Shown here piece by piece: positions 1 to 7,755 of a DNA stretch of 64,000 nucleotides (its first letter is position 1; every line of letters starts with the position of its first letter). The translations under genes and the position numbers were made by a program. The DNA is from CAG-791 sp002390025 (GTDB lineage Bacteria > Bacillota > Clostridia > Lachnospirales > Lachnospiraceae). Under the pieces are notes generated by a model, which saw nothing but the letters and a program-made list of their open reading frames with translations, searched no databases and was not told where the DNA came from. The stretch spans positions 1 to 64,000 of the forward strand of contig CAMNLR010000124.1 of NCBI GenBank assembly GCA_946543465.1. The letters run 5' to 3'.

Positions 1-80
1 GACCACGAGGTGGATAGGCGCGAGGTGGAAGTACGGTAACGTATGGAGCTGACGCGTACTAATAGGTCGGTTGCTTATCC
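1..80 (+). rRNA. 23S ribosomal RNA, 3' end (partial)
   Basis: The first 80 bases match the conserved 3' end of bacterial 23S rRNA, including the GACGCGTACTAATAGGTCG segment just before the closing helix. The rest of the gene lies upstream of the window. The exact 3' end is estimated from where the conserved segment stops. Confidence 0.9.
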
Positions 81-294
81 TCAAGTTCAGTTGAGAAAGT
101 TGTAAGACGAGAACTCACCGGTCTTGATAAGCGACACTGCTCAGTTGTGAGATGTGCCCTTCTCTTATTCAGTTTTGAAGGTATGAAATCAATGTGATAC
201 TGATTGGTACAGAAAAGATGAGAGAAGCCTATTTTCGGCTTCTTAATCTATATAAAGGAAAAGTCAGTTGATCAGGATATTTTCATACTAATAT
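81..294. other. 23S-tRNA spacer without a 5S gene
   Basis: This spacer of about 214 bases holds no recognisable 5S rRNA: the conserved CCGAACAC...GAAGTTAAG core is absent on both strands. A short hairpin (223-229 with 237-243) is the only clear structure. The tRNAs that follow are probably co-transcribed with the rRNA. Confidence 0.6.
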
Positions 295-366
295 GCCTTG
301 ATAGCTCAATGGTAGAGCACGCGGCTGTTAACCGCGGTGTTGCAGGTTCGAGCCCTGCTCGAGGCG
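295..366 (+). tRNA. tRNA-Asn (GTT)
   Basis: A full cloverleaf can be drawn: acceptor GCCTTGA pairs with TCGAGGC (one G-T), the anticodon loop CTGTTAA gives GTT at 327-329, and the T arm is GCAGG-TTCGAGC-CCTGC. The discriminator is G366. CCA is not encoded, so the cca gene product is needed to finish it. Confidence 0.95.
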
Positions 367-417
367 CTGAGAAACCGGTTTTCCGGATTCTTTAACAGCG
401 AACATCCGCTGGTATTC

Positions 418-489
418 GGCTCCGTGGTCAAGAGGTTAAGACATCGCCCTTTCACGGCGGTAACACGGGTTCGATTCCCGTCGGAGTCA
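418..489 (+). tRNA. tRNA-Glu (TTC)
   Basis: Acceptor GGCTCCG pairs with CGGAGTC (one G-T). The anticodon loop CTTTCAC gives TTC at 451-453, and the T arm is CGGG-TTCGATT-CCCG. The discriminator is A489 and no CCA is encoded. It lies 51 bases after tRNA-Asn. Confidence 0.95.
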
Positions 490-500
490 TTTCTGAATAT

Positions 501-571
501 GGTGCCATAGCCAAGTGGTAAGGCAAAGGTCTGCAACACCTTGATCACCAGTTCAAATCTGGTTGGCACCT
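501..571 (+). tRNA. tRNA-Cys (GCA)
   Basis: Acceptor GGTGCCA pairs with TGGCACC, the anticodon loop CTGCAAC gives GCA at 533-535, and the T arm is CCAG-TTCAAAT-CTGG. The discriminator is T571 and no CCA is encoded. It is the last member of the tRNA cluster. Confidence 0.95.
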
Positions 572-575
572 CTGC

Positions 576-613
576 AAGTCCTGAAAATCATGGATGGTTT
601 TCAGGACTTTTTC
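576..613 (+). terminator. Intrinsic terminator of the rRNA-tRNA operon
   Basis: A perfect 12-bp stem (576-587 with 598-609, AAGTCCTGAAAA on the left) with a 10-nt loop is followed by a T tract. It sits 5 bases after tRNA-Cys, as expected for the end of the stable-RNA transcript. Confidence 0.9.
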
Positions 614-660
614 TTATGCCCGAAAAAAGTGATATATATGATATAATGATTGATAATCTG

Positions 661-839
661 ATCAAAACCGGGTCAACGACAAAAAACCGGGTCAACGATA
701 AGAAAACCGGGTCAACGATAAGAAAACCGTGACAACGATAAGAAAACCGTGACAACGAAAATAATACCGGGACAACGTTTAAAAACGTGACAACGAAAAT
801 GAATCCAGGATAAGGAAAGAAAACCGGGACAATGAAAAG
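661..839. repeat. 20-bp direct tandem repeat array
   Basis: Seven consecutive 20-bp units (starting at 661, 681, 701, 721, 741, 761 and 781) share the core ACCGGGTCAACGATA or ACCGTGACAACGA, and a degenerate eighth copy lies at about 818-839. There are no spacers between units, so this is not CRISPR. The array fills the gap between the tRNA terminator and the methyltransferase gene. Confidence 0.9.
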
Positions 840-850
840 AACTGGATCAG

Positions 851-1717
851 ATGATAGGAAAGAAAAGAAAGATGTCAGGGGCGATGGGAAGAGAGCTGAT
901 CGAGATAAGGGAGTATGAGGATCCCAGGCTGGATGTCTATGCCAGGCTAAACGAGACGCAGCTGCGTCATTACTATGAACCCAATGGCGGACTTCTGATT
1001 ACAGAGTCGCCCAAGGTGACAGAGAGGGCTCTGGCATCCGGCTGCAGGCCTGTGTCAGCACTGGTGGAGATCAGCCAGGTTGCAGGAGAAGCAGCTGCTG
1101 TGCTGGAAAAGCTTCCGCCTGAGCTTCCTGTCTTTACGGGATCCTCTGAAACGATCCGGAAACTGACCAATATTCCCATGACCAGAGGGCTTTTGTGCTG
1201 TATGATGCGTCCCGACCTTAAAAAGGTTGAGGACCTGATCTGCGGAATGCATCGCATTGCGGTGCTGGAAAATGTGACCAATCCAACCAATGTGGGCGCA
1301 ATTATCCGGTCGGCGGCAGCTCTGGGCATGGAGGCGGTTCTGCTCAATTCCGCCTGCAGCGATCCCTTTTACCGCAGAGCGGCCAGAGTTTCCATGGGAA
1401 CGGTCTTTCAGGTCCCCTGGACCTATCTTGAAAATTCGGATACAGGAAAGGGCATGCATTATGTCAGCATGCTGCAGGCATTGGGCTTCAGGACTGCAGC
1501 GCTTGCCCTGCGGAAAGATACGGTCAGTATTTCCGATCCCTGCCTGCACAAAGAGGGGAAACTGGCTGTTATTCTGGGCGCTGAGGGAGACGGTCTGACC
1601 GACGAGACCATCGATCTTTCTGACTATACGATCAAGATTCCCATGGCACATGGTGTTGATTCACTCAATGTCGCTGCCTGCAGTGCAGTTGCTTTCTGGG
1701 AGCTGGCACGCCGCTGA
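851..1717 (+). CDS. TrmH/SpoU-family RNA methyltransferase
   Basis: Predicted S-adenosylmethionine-dependent 2'-O-ribose methyltransferase acting on rRNA or tRNA. The protein has 288 residues. The first ~100 resemble the L30e-like substrate-binding domain of RlmB-type enzymes; the rest is a SPOUT domain with its three motifs: NVTNPTNVGAIIRSAA (around residue 140, motif 1), LGAEGDGL (motif 2) and IPMAHGVDSLNVAACSA near the C-terminus (motif 3). The knotted AdoMet-binding fold and dimerisation are family knowledge. The ATG at 851 lies next to the 20-bp repeat array, and an in-frame ATG at 872 is an alternative. The target nucleotide cannot be told from the sequence. It is followed by the K+ channel gene after about 50 bases. 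Confidence 0.9.
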   Translation: MIGKKRKMSGAMGRELIEIREYEDPRLDVYARLNETQLRHYYEPNGGLLITESPKVTERALASGCRPVSALVEISQVAGEAAAVLEKLPPELPVFTGSSETIRKLTNIPMTRGLLCCMMRPDLKKVEDLICGMHRIAVLENVTNPTNVGAIIRSAAALGMEAVLLNSACSDPFYRRAARVSMGTVFQVPWTYLENSDTGKGMHYVSMLQALGFRTAALALRKDTVSISDPCLHKEGKLAVILGAEGDGLTDETIDLSDYTIKIPMAHGVDSLNVAACSAVAFWELARR

Positions 1718-1766
1718 CCCTGTGACCGGTTATGTGTCCTGCAATTTTGGAGCGAGGCTGGTATTT

Positions 1767-2972
1767 ATGAAGAACAAAATAAACAGAGAAAAGCTCTTTA
1801 GAATGGTTTCCGTCGGTGTTGTGGATGAGCCTGTGAACCAGGCTTATGACATCATCAGTACCGGGGCGCTGCTCCTGAACCTGGCGGCAAGTATTATGCT
1901 GACATATGACAGGCTGCAGGCGGATTACGGTTCGCTGCTGATGGCTGTTGAAGCCGTGACGGTTTTGTTTTTCGGAGTGGACTATGTGCTGCGTCTGATC
2001 ACCTCCAATTATCTGTATCCGGAATCCAATGAGCGGGACTCCCTGCTGAAGTACATTTTTTCTTTTTCGGGGATCATCGACCTTCTGTCTTTTCTGCCCT
2101 ATTACCTGCCTGTCTTTTTCCCGGCCGGGATTGCTGCATTTCGCATGTTCCGCGTTGTCAGGATATTCAGGCTGTTCAGGATCAATGCCTATTACGATTC
2201 TTTGAACGTGATCACGGAGGTCATTATCAGCAAGAAGCAGCAGCTTCTGTCCTCTGTGTTTATCATTTTGACACTGATGCTGGCCTCCAGCCTGTGTATG
2301 TACAGTCTGGAACATGAGGCGCAGCCGGAGGTCTTTACAAACGCGTTTTCGGGGATCTGGTGGTCCGCGTCGACTCTGCTGACGGTCGGCTATGGAGATA
2401 TCTACCCGGTGACGACCATGGGCAGGGTGTTCAGCATTATCATTACATTCCTGGGAGTCGGCATGGTCGCTATCCCTACCGGTATTATTTCCGCAGGATT
2501 CGTCGAACAGTATCAGCAGTTTAAAAGAATCGGGGACTATGGGATTGAGCAGGACATCCGTTTTATCCGGTTTCCGGTGTCCAGCAAAGACAAATGGGCG
2601 GGCAGGTCTATCAGGAGTATCGGGCTGCCGCAGGGCTGTCTGATCGCGGCGGTTCAGAGAGGGCATGATCTGATCATACCCAACGGCGATGTGATCCTGA
2701 CGCCCGGTGATATCATCACGGTCGGTGCGGAGCCCCTCAGCAAGGAACTGCCGGTGAACCTCCGTCAGATCACACTTCGAAAAGACCATCCCTGGACCAA
2801 CAGTGCTATCAGGGACATCGACATCTCACGCCAGAGCTACATTGTCCTGGTGCGGCACGCGGGTGCGGCGCTGATCCCGAACGGCAGTACTGTGCTGAAT
2901 GAAGGGGATGAGGTTTTTGTTCTTTCCAGGGAAAAGGATTCCAGGGATAAACAGAATCAGACGATGGCCTGA
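1767..2972 (+). CDS. Voltage-gated-type potassium channel with C-terminal TrkA-C-like region
   Basis: Membrane K+ channel of 401 residues. Six hydrophobic segments precede and enclose a pore loop with the selectivity filter TVGYGD at residues 206-211. The fourth segment has regularly spaced arginines (FRMFRVVRIFRLFRI), as in Kv voltage sensors. After the last membrane helix, about 150 cytoplasmic residues carry two stretches typical of RCK_C/TrkA-C folds (phrases IPNGDVILTPGDIITVG and IPNGSTVLNEGDEVFVL), which may bind a ligand. The ATG at 1767 was chosen because the channel homology begins here; an in-frame ATG at 1650 would overlap the upstream methyltransferase. It may be co-transcribed with that gene and the HAD gene downstream. 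Confidence 0.85.
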   Translation: MKNKINREKLFRMVSVGVVDEPVNQAYDIISTGALLLNLAASIMLTYDRLQADYGSLLMAVEAVTVLFFGVDYVLRLITSNYLYPESNERDSLLKYIFSFSGIIDLLSFLPYYLPVFFPAGIAAFRMFRVVRIFRLFRINAYYDSLNVITEVIISKKQQLLSSVFIILTLMLASSLCMYSLEHEAQPEVFTNAFSGIWWSASTLLTVGYGDIYPVTTMGRVFSIIITFLGVGMVAIPTGIISAGFVEQYQQFKRIGDYGIEQDIRFIRFPVSSKDKWAGRSIRSIGLPQGCLIAAVQRGHDLIIPNGDVILTPGDIITVGAEPLSKELPVNLRQITLRKDHPWTNSAIRDIDISRQSYIVLVRHAGAALIPNGSTVLNEGDEVFVLSREKDSRDKQNQTMA

Positions 2973-3036
2973 TCGGTTTCAGGCGATTTGGTCCACGAGT
3001 ATTCGTTTTTTCGCTTTTGCTGCAGAAAGGAGATTT

Positions 3037-3870
3037 ATGCTTCGTGCTGTTGTTTTAGACATGGACGGGACTCTTCTGGATTCGGAAATCGTTCACTATT
3101 ATGTGATCCGTGATATTCTGGCCAGAGAACTGGGGTATGATCCCTCGATGGACGAATATCTGAAGTACTGCGGGATCCCCGATCCGGTCATGTGGCCGAT
3201 GATCCTCGAGGAACTGGACGCTTCCTCCGTGCTTTCTCTCGCACAAAAATGGGGAATAGAAGCAGGTGCGTCTGAGACTGATGATGGAGCGGATGCTGCA
3301 GCTGATGATGGAGCATATGCTGAGGCTGATGATGGAGCAGATGCAGCAGCAGACCGGGGGGCAGTGCCGGAGGAGATGATCTATGCCCTCTCGGACGAAC
3401 TGGAGCGCCTGCACTGGCAAGAGTACGATGAATATATTGAAAAAAACGGGGTGAGAGGTTTTCCCGGTGTGAAGGAGTTTCTTCAGTCCCTGCGTGAGGA
3501 CGGGATCAGGCTTGCGGTGGCCACGGGTTCGCTGAACCGGATCGTCTGCCACAATCTGAAGCTCCTGGATATAGCGGAACTGATCGAAGCCGCAGCAACC
3601 TCGGAGGACTGTGAAAACGGAAAACCGGAGCCGGACGTCTTTCTGCATGCCGCCAAGCGGCTCGGGGTCGAACCCAGGGACTGCCTGGTGATAGAGGACG
3701 CCGGAAACGGACTGCTGGCGGCCCGCCGCGCCGGTATGGCCTGCGCCGGATTTGACGGGTCAGAACTTCCCTCCGACATGACGCTGGCCCCCGTGGTCTT
3801 TTCGGATTACAGGAAAGTGAGAGCAGAGGACTTGCGCGAGTGGCACAGGGAGCAGATGCTTGACCAATAA
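3037..3870 (+). CDS. HAD-superfamily phosphatase (beta-phosphoglucomutase-like)
   Basis: Cytoplasmic hydrolase of 277 residues with the HAD motifs in order: LDMDGTLLDSE (motif I, nucleophile and acid Asp) at the N-terminus, ATGSLNRI (motif II), NGKPEPDVF (motif III Lys) and VIEDAGNGLLAARRAGM (motif IV). The substrate is probably a small phosphorylated metabolite and cannot be named. Start at 3037 is fixed by GAAAGGAG seven bases upstream. The helical cap domain is interrupted by an acidic low-complexity stretch of about 35 residues encoded by three 24-bp tandem repeats. The gene is followed by a strong terminator shared with the convergent ABC transporter operon. Confidence 0.88.
   Translation: MLRAVVLDMDGTLLDSEIVHYYVIRDILARELGYDPSMDEYLKYCGIPDPVMWPMILEELDASSVLSLAQKWGIEAGASETDDGADAAADDGAYAEADDGADAAADRGAVPEEMIYALSDELERLHWQEYDEYIEKNGVRGFPGVKEFLQSLREDGIRLAVATGSLNRIVCHNLKLLDIAELIEAAATSEDCENGKPEPDVFLHAAKRLGVEPRDCLVIEDAGNGLLAARRAGMACAGFDGSELPSDMTLAPVVFSDYRKVRAEDLREWHREQMLDQ
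3277..3348 (+). repeat. 24-bp in-frame tandem repeat inside the HAD gene
   Basis: Three exact-length 24-bp units at 3277, 3301 and 3325 begin with (G/A)CTGATGATGGAGC and encode the octapeptide ADDGADAA and variants. They lie in the cap region of the phosphatase. The length is a multiple of three, so the reading frame is kept. Confidence 0.9.
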
Positions 3871-3902
3871 AAGTACGTAGAGAACTGGAAAAAAGGATAG
3901 AA

Positions 3903-3939
3903 AAAGCCGCGGCACCGATTTGTGCCGCGGCTTTGTTGT
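3903..3939. terminator. Bidirectional terminator between convergent genes
   Basis: A perfect 13-bp stem (3903-3915 with 3922-3934, AAAGCCGCGGCAC) has A and T tracts on either side. It lies between the stop codons of the plus-strand HAD gene and the minus-strand ABC permease gene, so it can serve both. Confidence 0.85.
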
Positions 3940-3942
3940 TCC

Positions 3943-5922
3943 TCAGTAGCCGTCATAGTTGAAGGGGGCGGAGAAGACGCTCATGTCGATGTAGTCATAG
4001 AGCTTTTGCTCTTCGGGAGTCAGGGAGTCATAGTCGTAGTTTCCGCGGAGAAGAACGGTATGGTCGATGGGCTCCGTCCATACGCCGCAGTCTTTAAGGA
4101 CACGGATCGTGTTTTTAAAGGTGGGATAAACAGGGCAGCTGTATGTGAGGTCCTCGTAATTCATCTGGCTGCCGTCGTCGCGATAGTAGTCGCCGTAGTA
4201 GAACCGGATACGGGCTGCCGGAACATTTTTTCTGGCAAAGGTATAGGAGTAGTCGGCGAGATCAGTCATGTAGGCTTTGCGGAAGGCCTCATACTGCGGT
4301 GCGGTCAGGGTATTCCCGATGGTATCTTTTCCGTTGTTGCATTCGATAATGAAGCTTTCCGGCATGCTGCGGATGTTCTTGTCATGATAAATGTTAAAGG
4401 ATCCCTGCCGGTATTGGTCTGTGCCGATTACCTTGTTCATCATATCGGAGTCTATGGTGGAAGGAAGACAGACTTTACGCGAAATGGTTTTTCCGTTTTT
4501 CATATGATAGACAACGAGGCAGTCAAATTCCTCATAGGAACGCCAGGTAAGCGGCTCTCCGGACATGAACTGATCTGCCGCGGTATCGAAGTCGCCGTCT
4601 TCCCCGGTTCTTTGCTTCTGCAGGGTGAATTCCTGCCCGTAGGAGGCGATGGCGATGACATCCTCCACATTGTCCAGGTGCATGTATTTTTCACCGAATT
4701 CTTCCCCGGAGATCCGTGAACCGTCCTCTGTGATGAAATCATCGGGATTGTTCATGCAGATCAGGGCTGCATCAGACACTTTGCCGGCATCCGGCAGGAA
4801 ACGGTCATAGCCTGCCAGGTCGAAGGCGAAGAAGGCAAAAAAGGCGAGAGCCAGCACGATCGCCGCAAGGATCTCCAGCGGCCTGTGGAAGAGGGCTCGG
4901 AAGTCATATTCATAGATGATCTGCATGATGCAGGCCGTGATGACTATGAACAGCAGCATCCAGATGACGGAGATGATGTAACCGCGGCTGCTCCGGATGG
5001 AGGCCACGAGGAGCCCTGTAAAGAGACCGACCTGCAGCGACATTGCGATGCGGACTACGGTTTTCACCGGATCGAAGACGACCGCGCTCCCTGCCCGCTC
5101 GTTTCTGCGCAGACGGCAGCAGATCCAGGAGAGGAGAAGGAAGAGGGCGGCCAGAGCCAGAAGACGGGGAACTGCCTCCCCGACACTGTGTTCCAGATAG
5201 TATTCGATGGGTGAGAACAGGCTGTTTTCCAGAGCCGGCGAGGGCCTGCTGCTCCAGGTGGCGAAATACTGGCTGCTGTAGCCCTGGATCAGAGCTCTGA
5301 ACTCCATCTCAAAGATCAGCAGAACGATGAAGGCAAGGCAGGAGACGATGACGTTTCCCGTCAGCATTGTGCTGAGCACACCCAGCGCATAGACGGCCAG
5401 GAAAAAGGCGAATGTTTTAATTGCTTGCTGCAGGATTTCCACCAGGGCCGGTCGGGAGAGGGCGCCGAAACCGTTTGCTATGAGCAGGCCGATTTCCAGT
5501 GTGAGAATGCTGGAAACAAGGTAATACAGAATGCTTCCCGCACAGATGTCAAGAAAGCGCTGTCCGCGCGGGACAGGGAGACTCTCGAAGAAATCGACTT
5601 CGCGGCGTTTGTGCATCCATGAAAATCCCTCGATCGCAAGCATGGCTGCCAGGGGCAGCGTGAGAAGGATCCAGGAAAGATTGTCTTTTCCCAGAAAAGA
5701 TTGGAGCGCACTCTGAAGTGATCTTGTTGTTTCGGAGGCGTTCAGATGGTTGATGGTCGCCCTTTCCAGTGTATCGTTCAGTACTGTCACAGTGCTTACA
5801 ACGTTAAAGATCAGATGGCTGAGAAAGGTCAGCGCAATCGGCCATAGCCTCCGCCTGGCCAGCTCCCGCTGGCGCGTGAGAAAGCCGGCATTTTGATAAG
5901 TCCTTTTTTTATTTATTTTCAT
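3943..5922 (-). CDS. ABC transporter permease, large, with C-terminal soluble domain
   Basis: Membrane protein of 659 residues. About eight hydrophobic segments fill the first ~375 residues (for example LSWILLTLPLAAMLAIEGF and SVIWMLLFIVITACIMQII). The C-terminal ~285 residues are polar and are probably an extracytoplasmic domain. The layout fits ABC-2-type permeases found downstream of YtrA-family regulators in Lachnospiraceae. It is the last gene of a GntR-ATPase-permease operon, 90 bases after the ATPase gene. Start ATG at 5922 is preceded by GAGAGGT. The substrate is unknown; related Bacillus YtrABCDEF systems respond to cell-wall-active compounds, but that is only an analogy. Confidence 0.75.
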   Translation of the reverse strand: MKINKKRTYQNAGFLTRQRELARRRLWPIALTFLSHLIFNVVSTVTVLNDTLERATINHLNASETTRSLQSALQSFLGKDNLSWILLTLPLAAMLAIEGFSWMHKRREVDFFESLPVPRGQRFLDICAGSILYYLVSSILTLEIGLLIANGFGALSRPALVEILQQAIKTFAFFLAVYALGVLSTMLTGNVIVSCLAFIVLLIFEMEFRALIQGYSSQYFATWSSRPSPALENSLFSPIEYYLEHSVGEAVPRLLALAALFLLLSWICCRLRRNERAGSAVVFDPVKTVVRIAMSLQVGLFTGLLVASIRSSRGYIISVIWMLLFIVITACIMQIIYEYDFRALFHRPLEILAAIVLALAFFAFFAFDLAGYDRFLPDAGKVSDAALICMNNPDDFITEDGSRISGEEFGEKYMHLDNVEDVIAIASYGQEFTLQKQRTGEDGDFDTAADQFMSGEPLTWRSYEEFDCLVVYHMKNGKTISRKVCLPSTIDSDMMNKVIGTDQYRQGSFNIYHDKNIRSMPESFIIECNNGKDTIGNTLTAPQYEAFRKAYMTDLADYSYTFARKNVPAARIRFYYGDYYRDDGSQMNYEDLTYSCPVYPTFKNTIRVLKDCGVWTEPIDHTVLLRGNYDYDSLTPEEQKLYDYIDMSVFSAPFNYDGY

Positions 5923-6012
5923 GGGTATATTTACCTCTCATCCCCCCGGTGCTCCTCAGCGCCGGAGTTTTTTCAAAATGATGAGTCAGAAACCGTCCGT
6001 TTGCGACCGGGA

Positions 6013-6918
6013 TCAGTTGAGGATGAAGTTCCTGATGTCATATCCGATCACTTCCGTTTCACTGATGAAAATCTCCTCCAGTGTGAGCGGAAGCAGTTCG
6101 AAGAAGATCATGTTCCGGCTCTCGAAATGTGCCAGGATCTCCTCGCTGGATGCCCGGATGGTCAGAGTGTGGAGCCTGCCGCGGATGTCGTGGTTCAGGA
6201 GTTCCAGGCCGGACAGGGCGTCTTCGACGTCATCTTCGTCGTCAAAAACACACTGCACTTTCAAAAGGCCCAGCTTCATGGAGGCCAGATCCCGGGAGAG
6301 CAGGAGACCGCCTGCGTGGAGCAGGCCTACGTGGTCGCAGATGTCCTCCAGCTCGCGCAGGTTGTGGGACGAGATCACGGGCGTCAGGCCGCGTTCTTCC
6401 ATATCGTTGGCGAAAATGCTCTTTACCGCCTGACGCATGACAGGATCCAGCCCGTCGAATGTCTCATCGCAGAGAAGGTACCGGGCGTTGGAGCAGAGTC
6501 CGCACAGCACGGCGAGCTGTTTTTTCATACCGCGGGAATAGTACTGGATCCGGCGCTTGGGAGCCAGTGAGAAATCACCCAGCAGTCTGGTAAATCTGTC
6601 GGAATCAAAAGCAGGATAGACAGTGCGGTAGAAGCTGCACATATCCTCTGCGCTTCCGTTCCGGAAAAAATAGGGGTCATCCGGGATGAAAAATATATTC
6701 TGGCGGACTTCCGGATTGTTGTACACCGGCTGTCCCGATACTTCGATGGTGCCGGTATCCTGACGCAGGATTCCGCTGATCATCCGCATGAGGGTGCTCT
6801 TGCCGGCGCCGTTGGTGCCGACCAGACCGAAGACCTGCCGATCCTCGATCTGAAGAGAGACCTCATTTACAGCGGTGATCTTCCCGAATCTTTTTGTAAG
6901 ATTCCTGATTTCAATCAT
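6013..6918 (-). CDS. ABC transporter ATP-binding protein
   Basis: ATPase subunit of 301 residues that would power the adjacent permease. Visible motifs: Walker A GTNGAGKST, a signature loop YSRGMKKQ (a variant of LSGGQ common in ABC-2 ATPases) and Walker B LLCDETFDGLDP, followed by the switch His in VISSHNLRELED. The last ~80 residues form an extra domain. Start ATG at 6918 has AAGGAG upstream and overlaps the 3' end of the regulator gene by 8 bases, which suggests translational coupling. Confidence 0.9.
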   Translation of the reverse strand: MIEIRNLTKRFGKITAVNEVSLQIEDRQVFGLVGTNGAGKSTLMRMISGILRQDTGTIEVSGQPVYNNPEVRQNIFFIPDDPYFFRNGSAEDMCSFYRTVYPAFDSDRFTRLLGDFSLAPKRRIQYYSRGMKKQLAVLCGLCSNARYLLCDETFDGLDPVMRQAVKSIFANDMEERGLTPVISSHNLRELEDICDHVGLLHAGGLLLSRDLASMKLGLLKVQCVFDDEDDVEDALSGLELLNHDIRGRLHTLTIRASSEEILAHFESRNMIFFELLPLTLEEIFISETEVIGYDIRNFILN

Positions 6919-7282
6919 TTTCTGTATTCTCCTTCCATCCGCATTCTGCCAGCAGCTGCGAGGAATCAATGCCGATGTCTTCCGCTTCTTTCAATATGGC
7001 AGCCAGCCGCCCGGCTAGCTCCACACGCTTCTGCCTATGTAGCTCCGTTCCGCCGCGCACAAAGTTTCCGCGTCCCCGCACGGAGTAGAGAAAGCCCTGC
7101 CGCTCCAGCTCCGTATAGGCGCGCTGCACTGTGTTGGGGTTGGTGGAAAGCTCCATGGCAAGTTTGCGGACGGAAGGCATCTGCTCGTCCGGCGCCAGGA
7201 CGCCCTTTAAGATCAGGACTTTATACCGTTCGGTGATCTGTTCATAGATCGGCCGGCTGTCCTGATAGTTGATCCAGGTCAA
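6911..7282 (-). CDS. GntR-family transcriptional regulator (YtrA type)
   Basis: Small regulator of 123 residues with an N-terminal winged helix-turn-helix: DSRPIYEQITERYK, then MPSVRKLAMELSTNPNTVQRAYTELERQGFL, of which the second half is the recognition region. The short C-terminal tail of about 45 residues, without a large ligand domain, is typical of the YtrA subfamily. The start is a TTG at 7282, set by AAAGGAGG just upstream; an in-frame ATG much further upstream would include the promoter. It is the first gene of the ABC operon and probably represses its own promoter at 7440-7469. Confidence 0.85.
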   Translation of the reverse strand: MTWINYQDSRPIYEQITERYKVLILKGVLAPDEQMPSVRKLAMELSTNPNTVQRAYTELERQGFLYSVRGRGNFVRGGTELHRQKRVELAGRLAAILKEAEDIGIDSSQLLAECGWKENTEND

Positions 7283-7427
7283 ACCGCGCCTCCTTTCTGT
7301 ATGTAACTCTGTAGTAACGGATATAACTCTGTACGACACTGCGCCAGCAGCCGGAGAAATAAGACCGGAAGATCCTGTGTTCGGATCTGACTGCCTGAAT
7401 GCGAGATTCCTGAACAGTGTTTGTATT

Positions 7428-7469
7428 AACTGTACTAAGATTATTAACACAGTTGATTAAATCTGTCAA
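7428..7469 (-). promoter_or_regulatory. Promoter and likely GntR operator of the ABC operon
   Basis: On the minus strand there is TTGACA (7469-7464), an 18-nt spacer and AATAAT (7445-7440). An inverted repeat AACTGT-N15-ACAGTT (7428-7454) covers the -10 box, a natural place for a repressor such as the YtrA-type regulator encoded downstream. Binding is inferred from position and symmetry only. Confidence 0.6.
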
Positions 7470-7491
7470 TACCTGAATCTTTTTTTTATCG

Positions 7492-7575
7492 CATCGCGCA
7501 ATACACTTGACATCAGATCGCGGGATACGCGCAAAAAAGGAAACCCGCTCCATCGCCCAATACCCGTGACTTCAG
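7492..7575. repeat. Two copies of a 25-bp dispersed motif
   Basis: Copies at 7492-7516 and 7551-7575 share 21 of 25 bases (start CATCGC, end TGAC(A/T)TCAG). A third copy at 12567-12591 matches the second at 23 of 25 positions. The first copy contains a TTGACA hexamer. The role is unknown. Confidence 0.6.
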
Positions 7576-7598
7576 TCTGCAACGAAATGCAGTGGGTC

Positions 7599-7642
7599 GC
7601 AGGAGATGTTCTCGCAGGAGCTGTTCTGGAAGGAACTGTTCT
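7599..7642. repeat. 15-bp tandem repeat, three copies
   Basis: Units GCAGGAGATGTTCT, GCAGGAGCTGTTCT and GGAAGGAACTGTTCT follow each other with a 15-bp period in the spacer before nadE. Confidence 0.75.
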
Positions 7643-7654
7643 GAGCAAGAATTC

Positions 7655-7683
7655 GTGACGCAGAATCCTTTACGTGGTATACT
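7655..7683 (+). promoter_or_regulatory. Probable nadE promoter
   Basis: GTGACG (7655-7660), a 17-nt spacer and TATACT (7678-7683) with an extended -10 TGG directly before it. It lies about 70 bases upstream of the nadE start. Confidence 0.5.
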
Positions 7684-7755
7684 TCATAGAAGAAATGGTA
7701 GATACAGGCCACGGTTTACGTGGATAGCAGTTCTATTTGCATAGGAGGAAAAGAT

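Noticed and set aside
541..732. 63-codon frame from tRNA-Cys into the 20-bp repeats
   Set aside because: It starts inside a tRNA and crosses a terminator.
661..839. CRISPR array
   Set aside because: The 20-bp units are directly adjacent with no unique spacers, and no cas genes are present.
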